From assembly GCF_014873495.1 (NCBI RefSeq), contig NZ_JADBGF010000001.1, forward strand, positions 2,108,001 to 2,172,000: DNA of 64,000 nt. Reading direction: 5' to 3'. Each line of letters starts with the position of its first letter. Within the stretch, counting starts at the first letter, position 1. Shown here piece by piece: positions 14,972 through 24,331 of this stretch. This stretch comes from Streptomyces stelliscabiei. GTDB taxonomy: Bacteria > Actinomycetota > Actinomycetes > Streptomycetales > Streptomycetaceae. Made by a program: the position numbers and the translations under genes. Below the pieces are notes generated by a model. The model searched no databases. It had not been told where the DNA came from and saw only the letters and a program-made list of their open reading frames with translations.

Positions 14972-16204
14972 TCACGCGTCCGTCCCGGGCCCCACCTTCA
15001 CGACCTCGCCGATCACGATGACGGCCGGCGGCTTGACCCCTTGCGTACGCACCGTCTCGGCGACCGTGGCGAGGGTGGCGTCCACCCGGCGCTGGGCGGC
15101 CGTGGTGCCCTCCTGGACCAGGGCGACCGGGGTGTCCGGGGACTTCCCGTGCGCCACCAGGGTCTCGGCGATCCGGCCGATCTTGTCGACGCCCATGAGG
15201 ATCACCAGGGTGCCGGTCAGCCGGGCGAGGGCGGGCCAGTCGACGAGGGAGCGCTCGTCGTCGGGGGCCACATGGCCGCTGACCACGGTGAACTCGTGAG
15301 CGACACCCCGGTGGGTGACCGGGATGCCGGCCGCGCTCGGGACGGAGATCGAACTGGAGATGCCGGGGACGACCGTGCACGGGATGCCGGCCTCGGCGAG
15401 CGCGTGCAGTTCCTCCATGCCGCGGCCGAACACGTACGGGTCGCCGCCCTTGAGGCGCACGACCGACTTGCCCTGCTTGGCGTGCTCGATCAGCGCGTTG
15501 TTGATGGCCTCCTGGGCCATGAAGCGGCCGTACGGGATCTTCGCCGCGTCGATCACCTCGACGTGCGGCGGGAGTTCGGCGAGGAGGTCGCGGGGGCCGA
15601 GGCGGTCGGCGATGACGACGTCGGCCTCGGCGAGGAGGCGGCGGCCGCGGACGGTGATCAGATCCGGGTCGCCGGGGCCGCCGCCGACGAGGGAGACACC
15701 GGGGGTGCGGGTGCGGTGGTGGGGGGCCACGAGGGTGCCGTCCCGCAGGCCCTCGACGACCGCGTCGCGGATCGCGGCGGTGTGACGGGGGTCGCGCTCC
15801 TGGGCGTTGGCGGTGAGCACGGCGACCGTGACGCCCTCGCTGTGGCCGGTCGCCGGGGTCCAGGCGGTGGCCTCCTCCGCGCTGTCGGAGCGGACGCACC
15901 AGATGCGGTGGCGCTCCGCCTCGGCGGACGCGCGGGCGTTCGCCACCGGGTCGCCGGTGGCGATCAGGACGTACCAGGCCTCGGCGAGGTCGCCCTCCGC
16001 GTACCTGCGCCGCTCCCAGGTCAGCTCGCCCGCGTCCGCCATCGCCTCCACGGAAGGGGTGGCGCTCGGGGACACGAGGACGATGTCGGCGCCGGCCGCG
16101 ATGAGGGCGGGGAGGCGGCGTTGGGCGACCTGGCCGCCGCCGATGACGACCACTCGGCGGCCGGTGAGGCGGAGGCCTACGGGGTAGGCGGGGTGTTCGG
16201 CCAT
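14972..16204 (-). CDS. cysG: Siroheme synthase / uroporphyrinogen-III methyltransferase
   Basis: A 410-residue fusion. The N-terminal precorrin-2 dehydrogenase/ferrochelatase-like part has the NAD loop VVVIGGGQVAQRRL near residues 18-31. The C-terminal SUMT methyltransferase part (from about 165) has SLVGGGPGDPDLITVRG (core GAGPGDP-like GGGPGDP), VRLKGGDPYVFGRG and GISSSISVPSAAGIPVTHR (core PGISS). It makes precorrin-2, feeding both siroheme and cobalamin, which fits the neighbouring cobT and cobL. The central domain of full CysG is short, so ferrochelation may need another protein. The ATG at 16204 opens MAEHPAYPVG. Confidence 0.93.
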   Translation of the reverse strand: MAEHPAYPVGLRLTGRRVVVIGGGQVAQRRLPALIAAGADIVLVSPSATPSVEAMADAGELTWERRRYAEGDLAEAWYVLIATGDPVANARASAEAERHRIWCVRSDSAEEATAWTPATGHSEGVTVAVLTANAQERDPRHTAAIRDAVVEGLRDGTLVAPHHRTRTPGVSLVGGGPGDPDLITVRGRRLLAEADVVIADRLGPRDLLAELPPHVEVIDAAKIPYGRFMAQEAINNALIEHAKQGKSVVRLKGGDPYVFGRGMEELHALAEAGIPCTVVPGISSSISVPSAAGIPVTHRGVAHEFTVVSGHVAPDDERSLVDWPALARLTGTLVILMGVDKIGRIAETLVAHGKSPDTPVALVQEGTTAAQRRVDATLATVAETVRTQGVKPPAVIVIGEVVKVGPGTDA

Positions 16205-16401
16205 GAGGGTGCGGCTCCTCGGGCTGGCGGCGTGCGAGGCGGGCCACTGCGGCTTTGGAGTGTGCCCTGACGTGCGGATTCTAAGGGGCGGACGGGGAGT
16301 GGGGCTCAGCAGGTCCACCGGCCGAGCCCCCGGAGCGGGATGCGGGCCGGTGGGCGCGACCGCCCCCGGGCCGGTGGCGCGCCCGGCGCCCGCCTCCCCT
16401 G

Positions 16402-19400
16402 CTACTTCTCGGTCACCCCCGCCGAGTCGAACGTCGCCACCTCGTGCATCGCCCTGGCCGCGCTCTGCACGACCGGGAGGGCGAGGAGCGCGCCGGTGCC
16501 CTCGCCGAGGCGGAGGTCGAGGTCGACCAGCGGGCGCAGGCCCAGTTTCTGCAGGGCGGCCACATGGCCGGGCTCGGCACTGCGGTGGCCGGCGATGCAG
16601 GCGGCGAGGACCTCGGGGGCGATGGCGCGGGCCACCAGCGCGGCGGCACCGGCGCTGACGCCGTCGAGGATCACCGGCGTACGCAGGGAGGCGCCGCCGA
16701 GGAGGAGACCGACGATGGCGGCGTGTTCGAAGCCGCCGATCGCCGCCAGGACGCCGATGGGGTCGGCCGGGTCGGGCTCGTGCAGTTCGATGGCACGGCG
16801 TACGACCTCGGTCTTGCGGGCGAGGGTCTCGTCGTTGATGCCCGTACCCCGGCCGGTGACCTCGGAGGGGTCGGCGCCGGTGAAGACGGAGATCAGGGCG
16901 GCGGAGGCGGTGGTGTTGGCGATGCCCATCTCGCCCGTGAGGAGCGCCTTGTTGCCGGCCGCGACCAGGTCGCGGGCCGTCTCGATGCCCACCTCGATGG
17001 CCTGCTTGGCCTCTTCGCGGGTCATCGCGGGACCGGTGGTCATGTCGGACGTGCCGGCGCGGATCTTGCGCGGAAGCAGCCCCGGGGTGGCCGGGAGGTC
17101 GCTCGCCACGCCGACGTCCACGACGCAGACCTCGGCGCCCACCTGGGCGGCGAAGGCGTTGCAGACGGCTCCCCCGCCCAGGAAGTTGGCGACCATCTGG
17201 GCCGTCACCTCCTGGGGCCAAGGGGTGACGCCCTGGGCGTGGACGCCGTGGTCGCCCGCGAAGATCGCGACGGCCGCGGGCTCCGGGATGGGCGGCGGGC
17301 ACTGCCGGGACAGGCCGGACAGCTGGGCGGAGATGATCTCCAGCATGCCGAGGGCGCCGGCCGGCTTGGTCATGCGCTTCTGGCGCTCCCACGCCTCGCC
17401 GAGCGCCTTGGCGTCCAGCGGTCGGATGCCGGCGACGGTCTCGGCGAGCAGGTCGTGCGGCTCGGCGCCGGGCAGGGCGCGGCGGCCGTACGTCTCCTCG
17501 TGGACGACCCAGGAGAGCGGGCGGCGCTTGGCCCAGCCCGCCTGCATCAGCTCGGGCTCCGCCGGGAACTCGTCGACGTACCCGACGCACAGGTACGCCA
17601 CGACCTCCAGGTGCTCGGGCAGGCCGAGGGCGCGGACCATCTCGCGCTCGTCGAAGAAGCTGACCCAGCCGACGCCGAGGCCCTCGGCGCGGGCCGCGAG
17701 CCAGAGGTTCTCGACGGCGAGGGCGGAGGAGTACGGGGCCATCTGCGGCTGGGTGTGGCGGCCCAGGGTGTGCCGGCCGCCCCGGGTGGGGTCGGCGGTG
17801 ACGACGATGTTGACCGGGGTGTCGAGGATCGCCTCGATCTTCAGTTCCTTGAACTGCTTCGCCCGGCCCTTCGGCAGCGACTTCGCGTACGCCTCGCGCT
17901 GGCGCTGGGCGAGTTCGTGCATCGTGCGGCGCGTCTCGGCGGACCGGATGACGACGAAGTCCCAGGGCTGCGAGTGGCCGACGGAGGGTGCCGTGTGGGC
18001 GGCCTCCAGGACGCGGAGCAGCACGTCGTGCGGGATCGGGTCGCTGCGGAAGCCGTTGCGGATGTCGCGGCGCTCGCGCATGACCTTGAGGACGGCCTCG
18101 CGTTCGGCGTCGTCGTAGGGCGGCGCGGCCGGGCCCGTGGGCTGCCGTGCCTCCTCCCGCACGTCCGTCGGTGCGTCTTCGGCTGTCTCGTCCACCGGGG
18201 CCGTGCTCTCTTCGGCTGTCGCGTCCACTTCTTCCGCTTCCGGCGCTTCGCCGTCCTCCTGGTCGGCGGCCCGGGTGGCCAGGTCCTCGGCGCTCTGGAC
18301 GACGTCCGGGTTCACGCCGGTCGCCGCGTGCGGCTGCGCCACGAGCACCGTCTCGGCCTCGGAGTCCCGGGGCGTGGGGACCGCGGGCCCGGTCCCGGCC
18401 GGTTCCGTCTGGCCCTCGGCCGGCGGGAACTCGGCGGCGACGGGGGTCGGGCGGTCCTGCTCCGACAGCGGCGGGACCACCATTGCGTGGGGCGGGGTCG
18501 TGGCCGGGTGCGGGGCGGTCGGCACGGAGCCGAGGAGGGGCACGAACGGGGCCGGCGTACGCCCGGGACCGGTCCCGGGCGCGGGCTCCTCGGTGGTGCC
18601 GGCGAGCGGAGTGTCCGACGCGGGCTCGGCCGGGGGCTGGAGCACCGCGCCCTGAGGGGCGTCGATCGCGGCGGCCACGGGGATCGGGGCCTCGGCCGTG
18701 GAGGGCTCGGCGGCCGGGGGGTCCGCGATCTCGGGGGTCACGGCCACGGAGTCGGCCGCGGGGTCGGCCGGAGCTTCGACGGTCACCTCGTCCGAAGGGG
18801 CGGGATCCTGGGGATCCGTGGTGTCGGCCGGCCGGTCCGCTGCGTTCACCTCCGTGACCTCGGGCTCGACGACGGCTTCGGCGGGGACGGGTGACTGCGG
18901 GGTCTCCGGCTGCGGAACGGTGTCGGCGGCGGCCTGTTCGGCTGGCGACTGCTCCGCTTCCTCGTTCCGGTCCTGGTCGTCCTGCTCGCTGCGGTCCTGG
19001 GCCTCGGCCCGGTGCTCGGTCTGGTCCTGGTCCTGGTCCGCGACGAGTGCGACCGGCTCGGTGGCCTGCGGGTCCTGCGGTACGGACTCGGGCTCCGAAT
19101 GTACGGGCTCCAGCGGCTGGGAGTCGTCCATGGCTCCGGTTTCGAGCGCGCCCCCCGTGGGGACGTCCGGCGTCGGGACCGCCGCGGTCTCCGTGAGCTG
19201 CTGGGGCTCCTCGGCGACGGGCGGCTCCGCCGCCTGCCGGGGCTCCTGCGCGGGGGCGGGCTCCGCAGCGGTGTCCGTGACGTCCTCGGCGGCGGGCTCC
19301 TGCGGGGAAGCGGGGGGCTCCTCGGCCGGCGTGGCGGGGGCCGTCTGGGCGTCGGCCGCGGTCGGCGCCTGCGGCCCGGGGGCGGCGGGCTGCTCGGCGT

Positions 19401-20892
19401 CCTGCGCCTCGATCACGTCCTCCGCCACGGCCTCGTCGGTCGGTACGGGCTCGTCGGTCGGTACGGGCGCTACGGACACCGCGGGCCCGGCGGGGTCCGC
19501 CTGCGGCAGCGTCTCCGCCTCGTCGAGCGCGGCCGGAGCGGACGCGTCGGCGGGCTCGGTGGCCGCCTCGGGCTCCTGCGGGACCTGCGGGACCTGAGGG
19601 AGGCCCTGGGGCTCGGCGACGGTCCGGGCCGGGGCCGGCTCGGAGTCCTGGGCGACCGGAGGGACGGCCGCCGCGTCCGGCATCTGCTCGGCCGGGTCGA
19701 CGGGCGCGGCCTCCTCGAAGGCCTGCGTCTCGGGTGCCGCCTCCACCGGCTCGGTGGCCTGCGGAGCCACCTCTGGCGGAGCCACGGCCTGCGGGTGCTC
19801 GGCGCCGGACACGATCTCGGCGGCCTCGGGGGCCGGAGGCTCGTCGGCGGCCTCGGGGGCCGCCTCTTCCTGCACAGCAGCCGGCACCTCGGCCGGTTCC
19901 GGCACCTCGACCGCCTCCGCCACCTCGGTCTCGACGGGGGCCGGTGCTTCGGCCGCCTCCGGGGCGTGAGTCTGCGCCTCGGGCGCCTCTGAGACCTCGG
20001 CCTGCTCGGCGGCAGGCGCCTCGGCCTCACCGGGCAGCTGCTCCCCGGCGGCGACCGGCGCGTCCACGGCCTCCGGGACCTCCGGGGCCTGAGGCCGGGG
20101 CTCGACCGCCTCCGGGGCCCGGAACTGCGCGGCGACCGGCGTCCCCACGGCCTCCGGGTTGCGGAACTGCGCGGCCGCGGCCTCCTGGGCCAGGGCGTAC
20201 GCGGCGTCCTGGGCCTGGTGCAGGGCCTCGGCGTCCTGGATCTCCTCCGGCGCGTCGGCGGACTGCGACGCCTCCTCGCTCAGCGGTGTCTCCGCCACCG
20301 CCACGGAAAGCTGCGCCTCCTGCGGAACGACCGTTTCTGCGGCCGCTCCCCCGGCGACGACCCCGGGGGCGGCCTGGGCAGGGGCGCCGACCCACTGCGA
20401 CACGGGCTGCTGGGGCACGTCGAGGTACTCGGGGCCCATGGTGGGCGGGCCGGAGTGGCGCCCGGCGCCGGGCGGGACGGGGGCGCCGGCCGGGCCTCGG
20501 TCGGCGAGGGAGCGGACAGGGCTGGCGGAGGCGTCGGGGGTCGGCGGGCCGAGATGCAGCGGCCGACGGGCCACCGGCGGCTGCGGGACGGGGGTCGCGA
20601 CCGGCGTACGGACGGCGCCGAGGTCGAGCGAGCCGCTGTCCCGGCCGGACATCTCGTGCGGGCCCGGCTCGTGGACGACGGGTTCGTGGACGACCTGGAC
20701 GACGGGCTCGGGGGCGGGCGGCGGCATCTCGTTGCCCCACGCGCCCTGGGCACCCGGCAGCAGAAGGTCTTCGTCCTCGGCGGCGGTCTCGGAGAGGTAG
20801 GTGTACGCACCCGGCGCAGGGACGCCCGGCTGCTCCACCATGCCTGCGCTCTCCGGCAGTCCCTCGCCCGGGACCTGGCCGGTGTCGGTCAT
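16402..20892 (-). CDS. cobT: BluB-CobT fusion with a very long disordered N-terminal region
   Basis: A 1496-residue protein. Residues 1 to about 920 are low-complexity Ala/Pro/Glu/Val with no membrane segment. About 924-1145 is a BluB-type flavin destructase (RERRDIRNGFRSDPIP, SVGHSQPWDFVV, GVGWVSFFDE), which makes dimethylbenzimidazole from FMN. About 1147-1496 is CobT (GALGMLEII, FAGDHGVHAQGVTPWP, MGIANTTA, TGRGTGINDE), which activates that base for the lower ligand of cobalamin. Two consecutive steps are thus fused, and the tail is longer than both enzymes together. The ATG at 20892 has GAGGGG six bases ahead. The length of the disordered region is likely variable between strains. Confidence 0.92.
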   Translation of the reverse strand: MTDTGQVPGEGLPESAGMVEQPGVPAPGAYTYLSETAAEDEDLLLPGAQGAWGNEMPPPAPEPVVQVVHEPVVHEPGPHEMSGRDSGSLDLGAVRTPVATPVPQPPVARRPLHLGPPTPDASASPVRSLADRGPAGAPVPPGAGRHSGPPTMGPEYLDVPQQPVSQWVGAPAQAAPGVVAGGAAAETVVPQEAQLSVAVAETPLSEEASQSADAPEEIQDAEALHQAQDAAYALAQEAAAAQFRNPEAVGTPVAAQFRAPEAVEPRPQAPEVPEAVDAPVAAGEQLPGEAEAPAAEQAEVSEAPEAQTHAPEAAEAPAPVETEVAEAVEVPEPAEVPAAVQEEAAPEAADEPPAPEAAEIVSGAEHPQAVAPPEVAPQATEPVEAAPETQAFEEAAPVDPAEQMPDAAAVPPVAQDSEPAPARTVAEPQGLPQVPQVPQEPEAATEPADASAPAALDEAETLPQADPAGPAVSVAPVPTDEPVPTDEAVAEDVIEAQDAEQPAAPGPQAPTAADAQTAPATPAEEPPASPQEPAAEDVTDTAAEPAPAQEPRQAAEPPVAEEPQQLTETAAVPTPDVPTGGALETGAMDDSQPLEPVHSEPESVPQDPQATEPVALVADQDQDQTEHRAEAQDRSEQDDQDRNEEAEQSPAEQAAADTVPQPETPQSPVPAEAVVEPEVTEVNAADRPADTTDPQDPAPSDEVTVEAPADPAADSVAVTPEIADPPAAEPSTAEAPIPVAAAIDAPQGAVLQPPAEPASDTPLAGTTEEPAPGTGPGRTPAPFVPLLGSVPTAPHPATTPPHAMVVPPLSEQDRPTPVAAEFPPAEGQTEPAGTGPAVPTPRDSEAETVLVAQPHAATGVNPDVVQSAEDLATRAADQEDGEAPEAEEVDATAEESTAPVDETAEDAPTDVREEARQPTGPAAPPYDDAEREAVLKVMRERRDIRNGFRSDPIPHDVLLRVLEAAHTAPSVGHSQPWDFVVIRSAETRRTMHELAQRQREAYAKSLPKGRAKQFKELKIEAILDTPVNIVVTADPTRGGRHTLGRHTQPQMAPYSSALAVENLWLAARAEGLGVGWVSFFDEREMVRALGLPEHLEVVAYLCVGYVDEFPAEPELMQAGWAKRRPLSWVVHEETYGRRALPGAEPHDLLAETVAGIRPLDAKALGEAWERQKRMTKPAGALGMLEIISAQLSGLSRQCPPPIPEPAAVAIFAGDHGVHAQGVTPWPQEVTAQMVANFLGGGAVCNAFAAQVGAEVCVVDVGVASDLPATPGLLPRKIRAGTSDMTTGPAMTREEAKQAIEVGIETARDLVAAGNKALLTGEMGIANTTASAALISVFTGADPSEVTGRGTGINDETLARKTEVVRRAIELHEPDPADPIGVLAAIGGFEHAAIVGLLLGGASLRTPVILDGVSAGAAALVARAIAPEVLAACIAGHRSAEPGHVAALQKLGLRPLVDLDLRLGEGTGALLALPVVQSAARAMHEVATFDSAGVTEK

Positions 20893-20949
20893 GCGTACCC
20901 CTCGCCCATCGGTTAGTGCCTCCATGCCAGCTGGCCCGGGACGGCGCAC

Positions 20950-21099
20950 CTACCGCCCCACTGTGGAGAACGAGCGTGCGTGCCCAGCGGCACGTGACGA
21001 CCCGGCTGCATGTCGACAAAGCCATTGAAGGGCCATTGTCCCGGTCGTCCCCCCGTCGCGACAGCTTGATCCGCGCCGGTCCGCTGTGGACTGCGCCAC
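20950..21099 (-). CDS. Doubtful small reading frame upstream of cobT
   Basis: A 49-residue frame beginning with GTG and preceded by GGGGAGG at a good distance. The product (MAQSTADRRG ... ARSFSTVGR) is Ser/Arg/Gly-rich with two cysteines, no helix and no recognisable family. It ends 57 bases before the cobT start. Only the ribosome-binding site supports it; it could equally be a leader frame for cobT or chance. Confidence 0.25.
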   Translation of the reverse strand: MAQSTADRRGSSCRDGGTTGTMALQWLCRHAAGSSRAAGHARSFSTVGR

Positions 21100-21131
21100 G
21101 TTGCGCGTCCTCCCCGTTTCGCCGTACCACA

Positions 21132-21157
21132 CACGCCCTCAAAACGGGCGTGCTTTT
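21132..21157 (+). terminator. Orphan hairpin with U-tract
   Basis: CACGCCC (21132-21138) and GGGCGTG (21146-21152) form a seven-base-pair stem with a seven-base loop, followed on the plus strand by CTTTTA. Both flanking genes are on the minus strand, so its role is unclear. Confidence 0.45.
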
Positions 21158-21238
21158 AGGACATTGACCGACGAAGTGCCGGATGTCGAAGTGCGGTACA
21201 ACAGTCGGCCAGCTTACCGCGCCGGTACGACAACCGGA

Positions 21239-22450
21239 TCACAGGGAACGTTCGGGCAGGGTCCCGCTGAGCAGGAAGGCGACGCTTCGTTCCCGCTCCG
21301 TCCAGGCCCTTGTATCGAGTTCCACGGACTGGACGAAGTCGCAGCGGACCTCGTACCCGTGCTCGTTCAGGTCCCGTCCCACACGCTCGGCGGCGGGGCG
21401 CGTCAGGGCGTGGGTGACGATGCACCGGGGGCGGCGGTCGGCGACGGCGGAGACCACGGCCGCTCCCCCGCCGCCGACACGTACGACGTCGGGTTCGGGG
21501 AGATTCTCCAGGACGTGCGGGGCGGCGCCGTGGACCACCTGGAGCTGGACGCCGAAGCGGCGGGCGGCCAGGGTCGTGCGGCCGCAGGCCTCCGGGTCGC
21601 GGTCGACGGCGATGACGGCGGCGCCGCAGCGGGCGGCCTCGGTGGCGAAGGCGCCGCTGCCGGAGCCGATGTCCCAGACGAGGTCGCCCACGCGCGGTCC
21701 GAGGCGGGCCAGTTGGGAGGAGCGCAGCAGTTCGGCCTCGCCCTCGCCCAGGGCGCCGCCGTAGACGGCGGAGGGCAGGGCCCAGCCGCGCGGTCCGCCA
21801 CCGGGGTCGCGCCCGGCGAGCCAGCCGCCGCCCTCGGCCGCGCTCGCGTGGCCGCCGATGACGATGACGAGGTTGGGGTCGCGCCAGGTGCGGTCGACGG
21901 CCTTGTCGGAGGTGAGGACGGTGACCCGCTCGCGTTCCGTGCCGAGTTCCTCGCAGACCACGAAGGTGCGGTGCACTCCGTCGAGGAGCAGGCCGAGTTC
22001 GGCGGGGCCGGCGCCGGGTGAGGTGAGGACGGCGACCTTGGTGTGGGCGCGGCACACGTTCACCGCGCGGCGCAGCGTACGGCGGTGGGCGACGACGACC
22101 TCCGCGTCGTCCCAGGGCATGCCCGCGCGGGCGAAGGCGGCGGCCACGGAGGAGACGCCGGGGACGACCTCGACCTCCAGGCCGAACTCGGGGGACCTGA
22201 GAGTGCGCACGACACCGAAGAAGCCCGGGTCGCCGTCGGCGAAAACCACGGCGGTGCCCCGATGGCCGGCGATGCGACGGGCGGCGAGGGCGACGCTGCC
22301 GAGACGGATGCGTTCGGCGGGCGGGGGCACCTCGGGCAGTGCGAGGTGGTGGGCCGCACCGGCCACCAGTGTGGCGGCGGCGAGGGCGGAGCGTGCCGCG
22401 GCGGTCAGGGGGGAGCCGTCCCAGCCGATCACCGTGACCCGGTCGGCCAT
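21239..22450 (-). CDS. cobL: Precorrin-6Y C5,15-methyltransferase (decarboxylating)
   Basis: A 403-residue two-domain enzyme. The N-terminal CbiE methylase (about 1-205) has VTVIGWDGSPL, FADGDPGFFGVV and EVVPGVSSVAAAFARAG. The C-terminal CbiT methylase (about 220-403) has PRVGDLVWDIGSGSGAFATEAAR (SAM loop DIGSGSG). It methylates C5 and C15 of the corrin ring and removes the acetate side chain during cobalamin synthesis. It sits upstream of cobT on the same strand but with a 346-base gap, so a separate promoter for cobT is likely. ATG start at 22450. Confidence 0.93.
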   Translation of the reverse strand: MADRVTVIGWDGSPLTAAARSALAAATLVAGAAHHLALPEVPPPAERIRLGSVALAARRIAGHRGTAVVFADGDPGFFGVVRTLRSPEFGLEVEVVPGVSSVAAAFARAGMPWDDAEVVVAHRRTLRRAVNVCRAHTKVAVLTSPGAGPAELGLLLDGVHRTFVVCEELGTERERVTVLTSDKAVDRTWRDPNLVIVIGGHASAAEGGGWLAGRDPGGGPRGWALPSAVYGGALGEGEAELLRSSQLARLGPRVGDLVWDIGSGSGAFATEAARCGAAVIAVDRDPEACGRTTLAARRFGVQLQVVHGAAPHVLENLPEPDVVRVGGGGAAVVSAVADRRPRCIVTHALTRPAAERVGRDLNEHGYEVRCDFVQSVELDTRAWTERERSVAFLLSGTLPERSL

Positions 22451-22578
22451 CGTCGTCAGTCTCCAGAGGGTCTTCGCAGGTCGTCGGGAATGCCCGCACG
22501 GGGTCCCGTGAGACTACCTGGTGACGCCGTGGGCCCCGGCGGCCGGGTTCGCGGCCGCGCGCGTGCCCGTGAGTGGTT

Positions 22579-23217
22579 TCAGTTCCAGTCCGAGTAGGCC
22601 CCGTAGCCGCCGCTGTCGGCCAGTTCCTGGCTGACGCCCTCGATGTCCTCCGGGAGGAGGCTCCAGACGATGAAGTCCGTGCGGACCTCGGTCCAGCCGT
22701 CCTCGGCGGTGCGGGTGCGCGCTATACAGGCGTTGCGCAGCACGCCCTCGCTGATACAGCCGATCTTCTGGGCGACCTGCTGGGAGGCGGTGTTGTCGGC
22801 GGCCGTGCGCAGCTCGATGCGTTCGAACTTCTGCTCACGGAACAGCCATTGGGCGGTGGCGAGGGCGGCCTCGGAGGCGTAGCCCTCGCCGCGGGCCCAG
22901 GGGGCGACCACGTACGAGAGTTCCGTCGCACGCACGTGCCAGTCAGTTTTCGTCAACTGGATGACGCCGACCAGGCGCTGGGTGAGGAACTCGGTGACCG
23001 CGAGGTCGAGGCCGCGTCCCGAGGTGCGTTCGGTGGGCGCGTACTCGGCGATCCAGGTACGCGCCTCGCGTTCGGTGAAGGGCTGCGGGACATCGGTCCA
23101 GGCCATCACCTGTTCGTCGTTCATCATCTCGGTGAACGCCTGGATGTCGTCCTCGTCGAACGGGCGCAGAACCAACCGATCCGTGTTGATGGAGATGTCG
23201 GGAAAGGTGCTCGTCAT
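22579..23217 (-). CDS. GNAT acetyltransferase, RimJ/RimL type
   Basis: A 212-residue acetyltransferase_3 family protein. It shows the opening TDRLVLRPFDEDDIQAF, ELSYVVAPWARGEGYASEA with the acetyl-CoA loop, and NTASQQVAQKIGCISEGVLRN typical of RimJ/RimL enzymes that acetylate protein N-termini or small amines. The target is unknown. CGGAGCGG precedes the ATG at 23217. It is monocistronic, with a 129-base gap from the cobL start and 194 bases from the end of metQ. Confidence 0.88.
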   Translation of the reverse strand: MTSTFPDISINTDRLVLRPFDEDDIQAFTEMMNDEQVMAWTDVPQPFTEREARTWIAEYAPTERTSGRGLDLAVTEFLTQRLVGVIQLTKTDWHVRATELSYVVAPWARGEGYASEAALATAQWLFREQKFERIELRTAADNTASQQVAQKIGCISEGVLRNACIARTRTAEDGWTEVRTDFIVWSLLPEDIEGVSQELADSGGYGAYSDWN

Positions 23218-23302
23218 GCGCCGCTCCGTAACGCTCGAAAACTTTGAGAGCCTGCCGAACTGCCCAGCATGCAGCATGTAAGCACTCAATCGCACCACGG
23301 GG

Positions 23303-23340
23303 CCCTCCCCCACTGCCCAAAGGGCGTGGGGGTACCCCCA
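23303..23340. repeat. Dispersed-type hairpin repeat
   Basis: CCCTCCCCCACTGCCC, AAA, GGGCGTGGGGGTACCCCC forms a stem with one mismatch. From memory, closely related elements recur in intergenic regions of many Streptomyces genomes. It lies between metQ and the GNAT gene and may stop or stabilise transcripts. Confidence 0.5.
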
Positions 23341-23411
23341 CCCGGTGAGGGAGCGGACCCCATGCGTGGCGATACGCCGTATACGTGCCGGTGAGCCGGC
23401 CGGCGGAGCTG

Positions 23412-24245
23412 TCAGAAGGACGGGAGGACGGAGCCGTTGCTCCACTTGTCCTCGATGAACTTCCGTACCTCGTCGGAGGTGAGGAGCTTGGCGAGCTTCT
23501 TCACGCGCGGGTCGTCCTCGTTGCCCTCCTTGACGGCGAGGAAGTTGCCGTTCGGGTTGTTCTTGGCGGGCTCGACGGCGAGGGCGTCGTCGGCGGGCGA
23601 GAGGTCCGCTTCGAGGGCGTAGTTGCCGTTGATCACCGCGGCGTCGACGTCGTCCAGGGAGCGCGGGGTCTGGGCCGCCTCCAGTTCCTTGAACGTGAGC
23701 TTCTTCGGATTCGCGGTGATGTCGGCGGGGGTCGCGTCGGTGCCGACGCCCTCCTTGAGCGTGATGATCCCGGCGGAGTCGAGGAGCTTGAGGGCACGCG
23801 CCTCGTTGACCGTGTCGTTGGGTACGGCGATGGTCGCGCCGCTCTTGAGGCCGTCCTTGCTCTTGACCTTGTGGGAGTAGAGGCCGAGCGGTTCCAGGTG
23901 GACCGTGACGACGGGCACGATGCTGGTGCCGTTCTTCTTGTTGTAGTCGTCGAGGTACGGCTGGTTCTGGAAGTAGTTGGCGTCGACGGACCCGTCCTGC
24001 GTCGCCGGGTTCTGCAGGACGTAGTCGCTGAACTCCTTGACCTCCAGCTCCAGGCCCGCGTCCTTCGCCAGATGGTCCTTCACGAAGCCGAGGATGTCCG
24101 CGTGCGGGGTCGGGCTGGCGGCGACCACCAGCGGGCCGCTCGTGTCGGACGCGTTGTCGTCCTTGTCCGCGCCGCAGGCGGTGAGCCCGAGGGTGAGGGC
24201 CCCGGCGGCGAGAAGGGCGGTGGTGAACTTGGTGGTGTTACGCAC
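23412..24245 (-). CDS. metQ: Methionine-binding lipoprotein of ABC transporter
   Basis: A 277-residue NlpA/MetQ lipoprotein. The signal peptide ends in the lipobox LTAC with C24. The mature part has VAASPTPHADILGFVKDHLAKDAGLELEV (core SPTPHADIL), VDANYFQNQPYLDDYN, and the typical PNDTVNEARALKLLDSAGIITLK (core PNDTVNEARAL). It captures D/L-methionine outside the membrane for MetI/MetN. The GTG start at 24245 has GGAAAGG about ten bases ahead. It lies 86 bases after metI in the operon metN-metI-metQ. Confidence 0.95.
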   Translation of the reverse strand: MRNTTKFTTALLAAGALTLGLTACGADKDDNASDTSGPLVVAASPTPHADILGFVKDHLAKDAGLELEVKEFSDYVLQNPATQDGSVDANYFQNQPYLDDYNKKNGTSIVPVVTVHLEPLGLYSHKVKSKDGLKSGATIAVPNDTVNEARALKLLDSAGIITLKEGVGTDATPADITANPKKLTFKELEAAQTPRSLDDVDAAVINGNYALEADLSPADDALAVEPAKNNPNGNFLAVKEGNEDDPRVKKLAKLLTSDEVRKFIEDKWSNGSVLPSF

Positions 24246-24331
24246 GAAAAGTGCCTTTCCTTTTGGGCGGAGCTGTCCCGTCTTGGGTGGGACGGGAAAT
24301 CTGTCGGATGCCCGGCGTACCGGGGCCGGGG

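Larger units (their letters stand above)
20893..21238. other. Intergenic region cobT - cobL
   Basis: About 346 bases. It should hold the cobT promoter. I looked for the conserved B12-box bases of a cobalamin riboswitch and did not see them on either strand. A hairpin with a T-tract on the plus strand (21132-21157) and a doubtful 49-codon minus-strand frame (20950-21099) are listed separately. Confidence 0.5.

Noticed and set aside
16444..18894. 816-residue plus-strand frame opposite BluB-CobT
   Set aside because: Antisense of clear enzyme domains; Gly/Arg/Asp-rich without motifs. The same holds for frames opposite argH, argJ, GH51 and metQ.
20893..21238. Cobalamin riboswitch ahead of cobT
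   Set aside because: The conserved B12-box bases and expected peripheral stems could not be found by eye on either strand; a covariance search would settle it.
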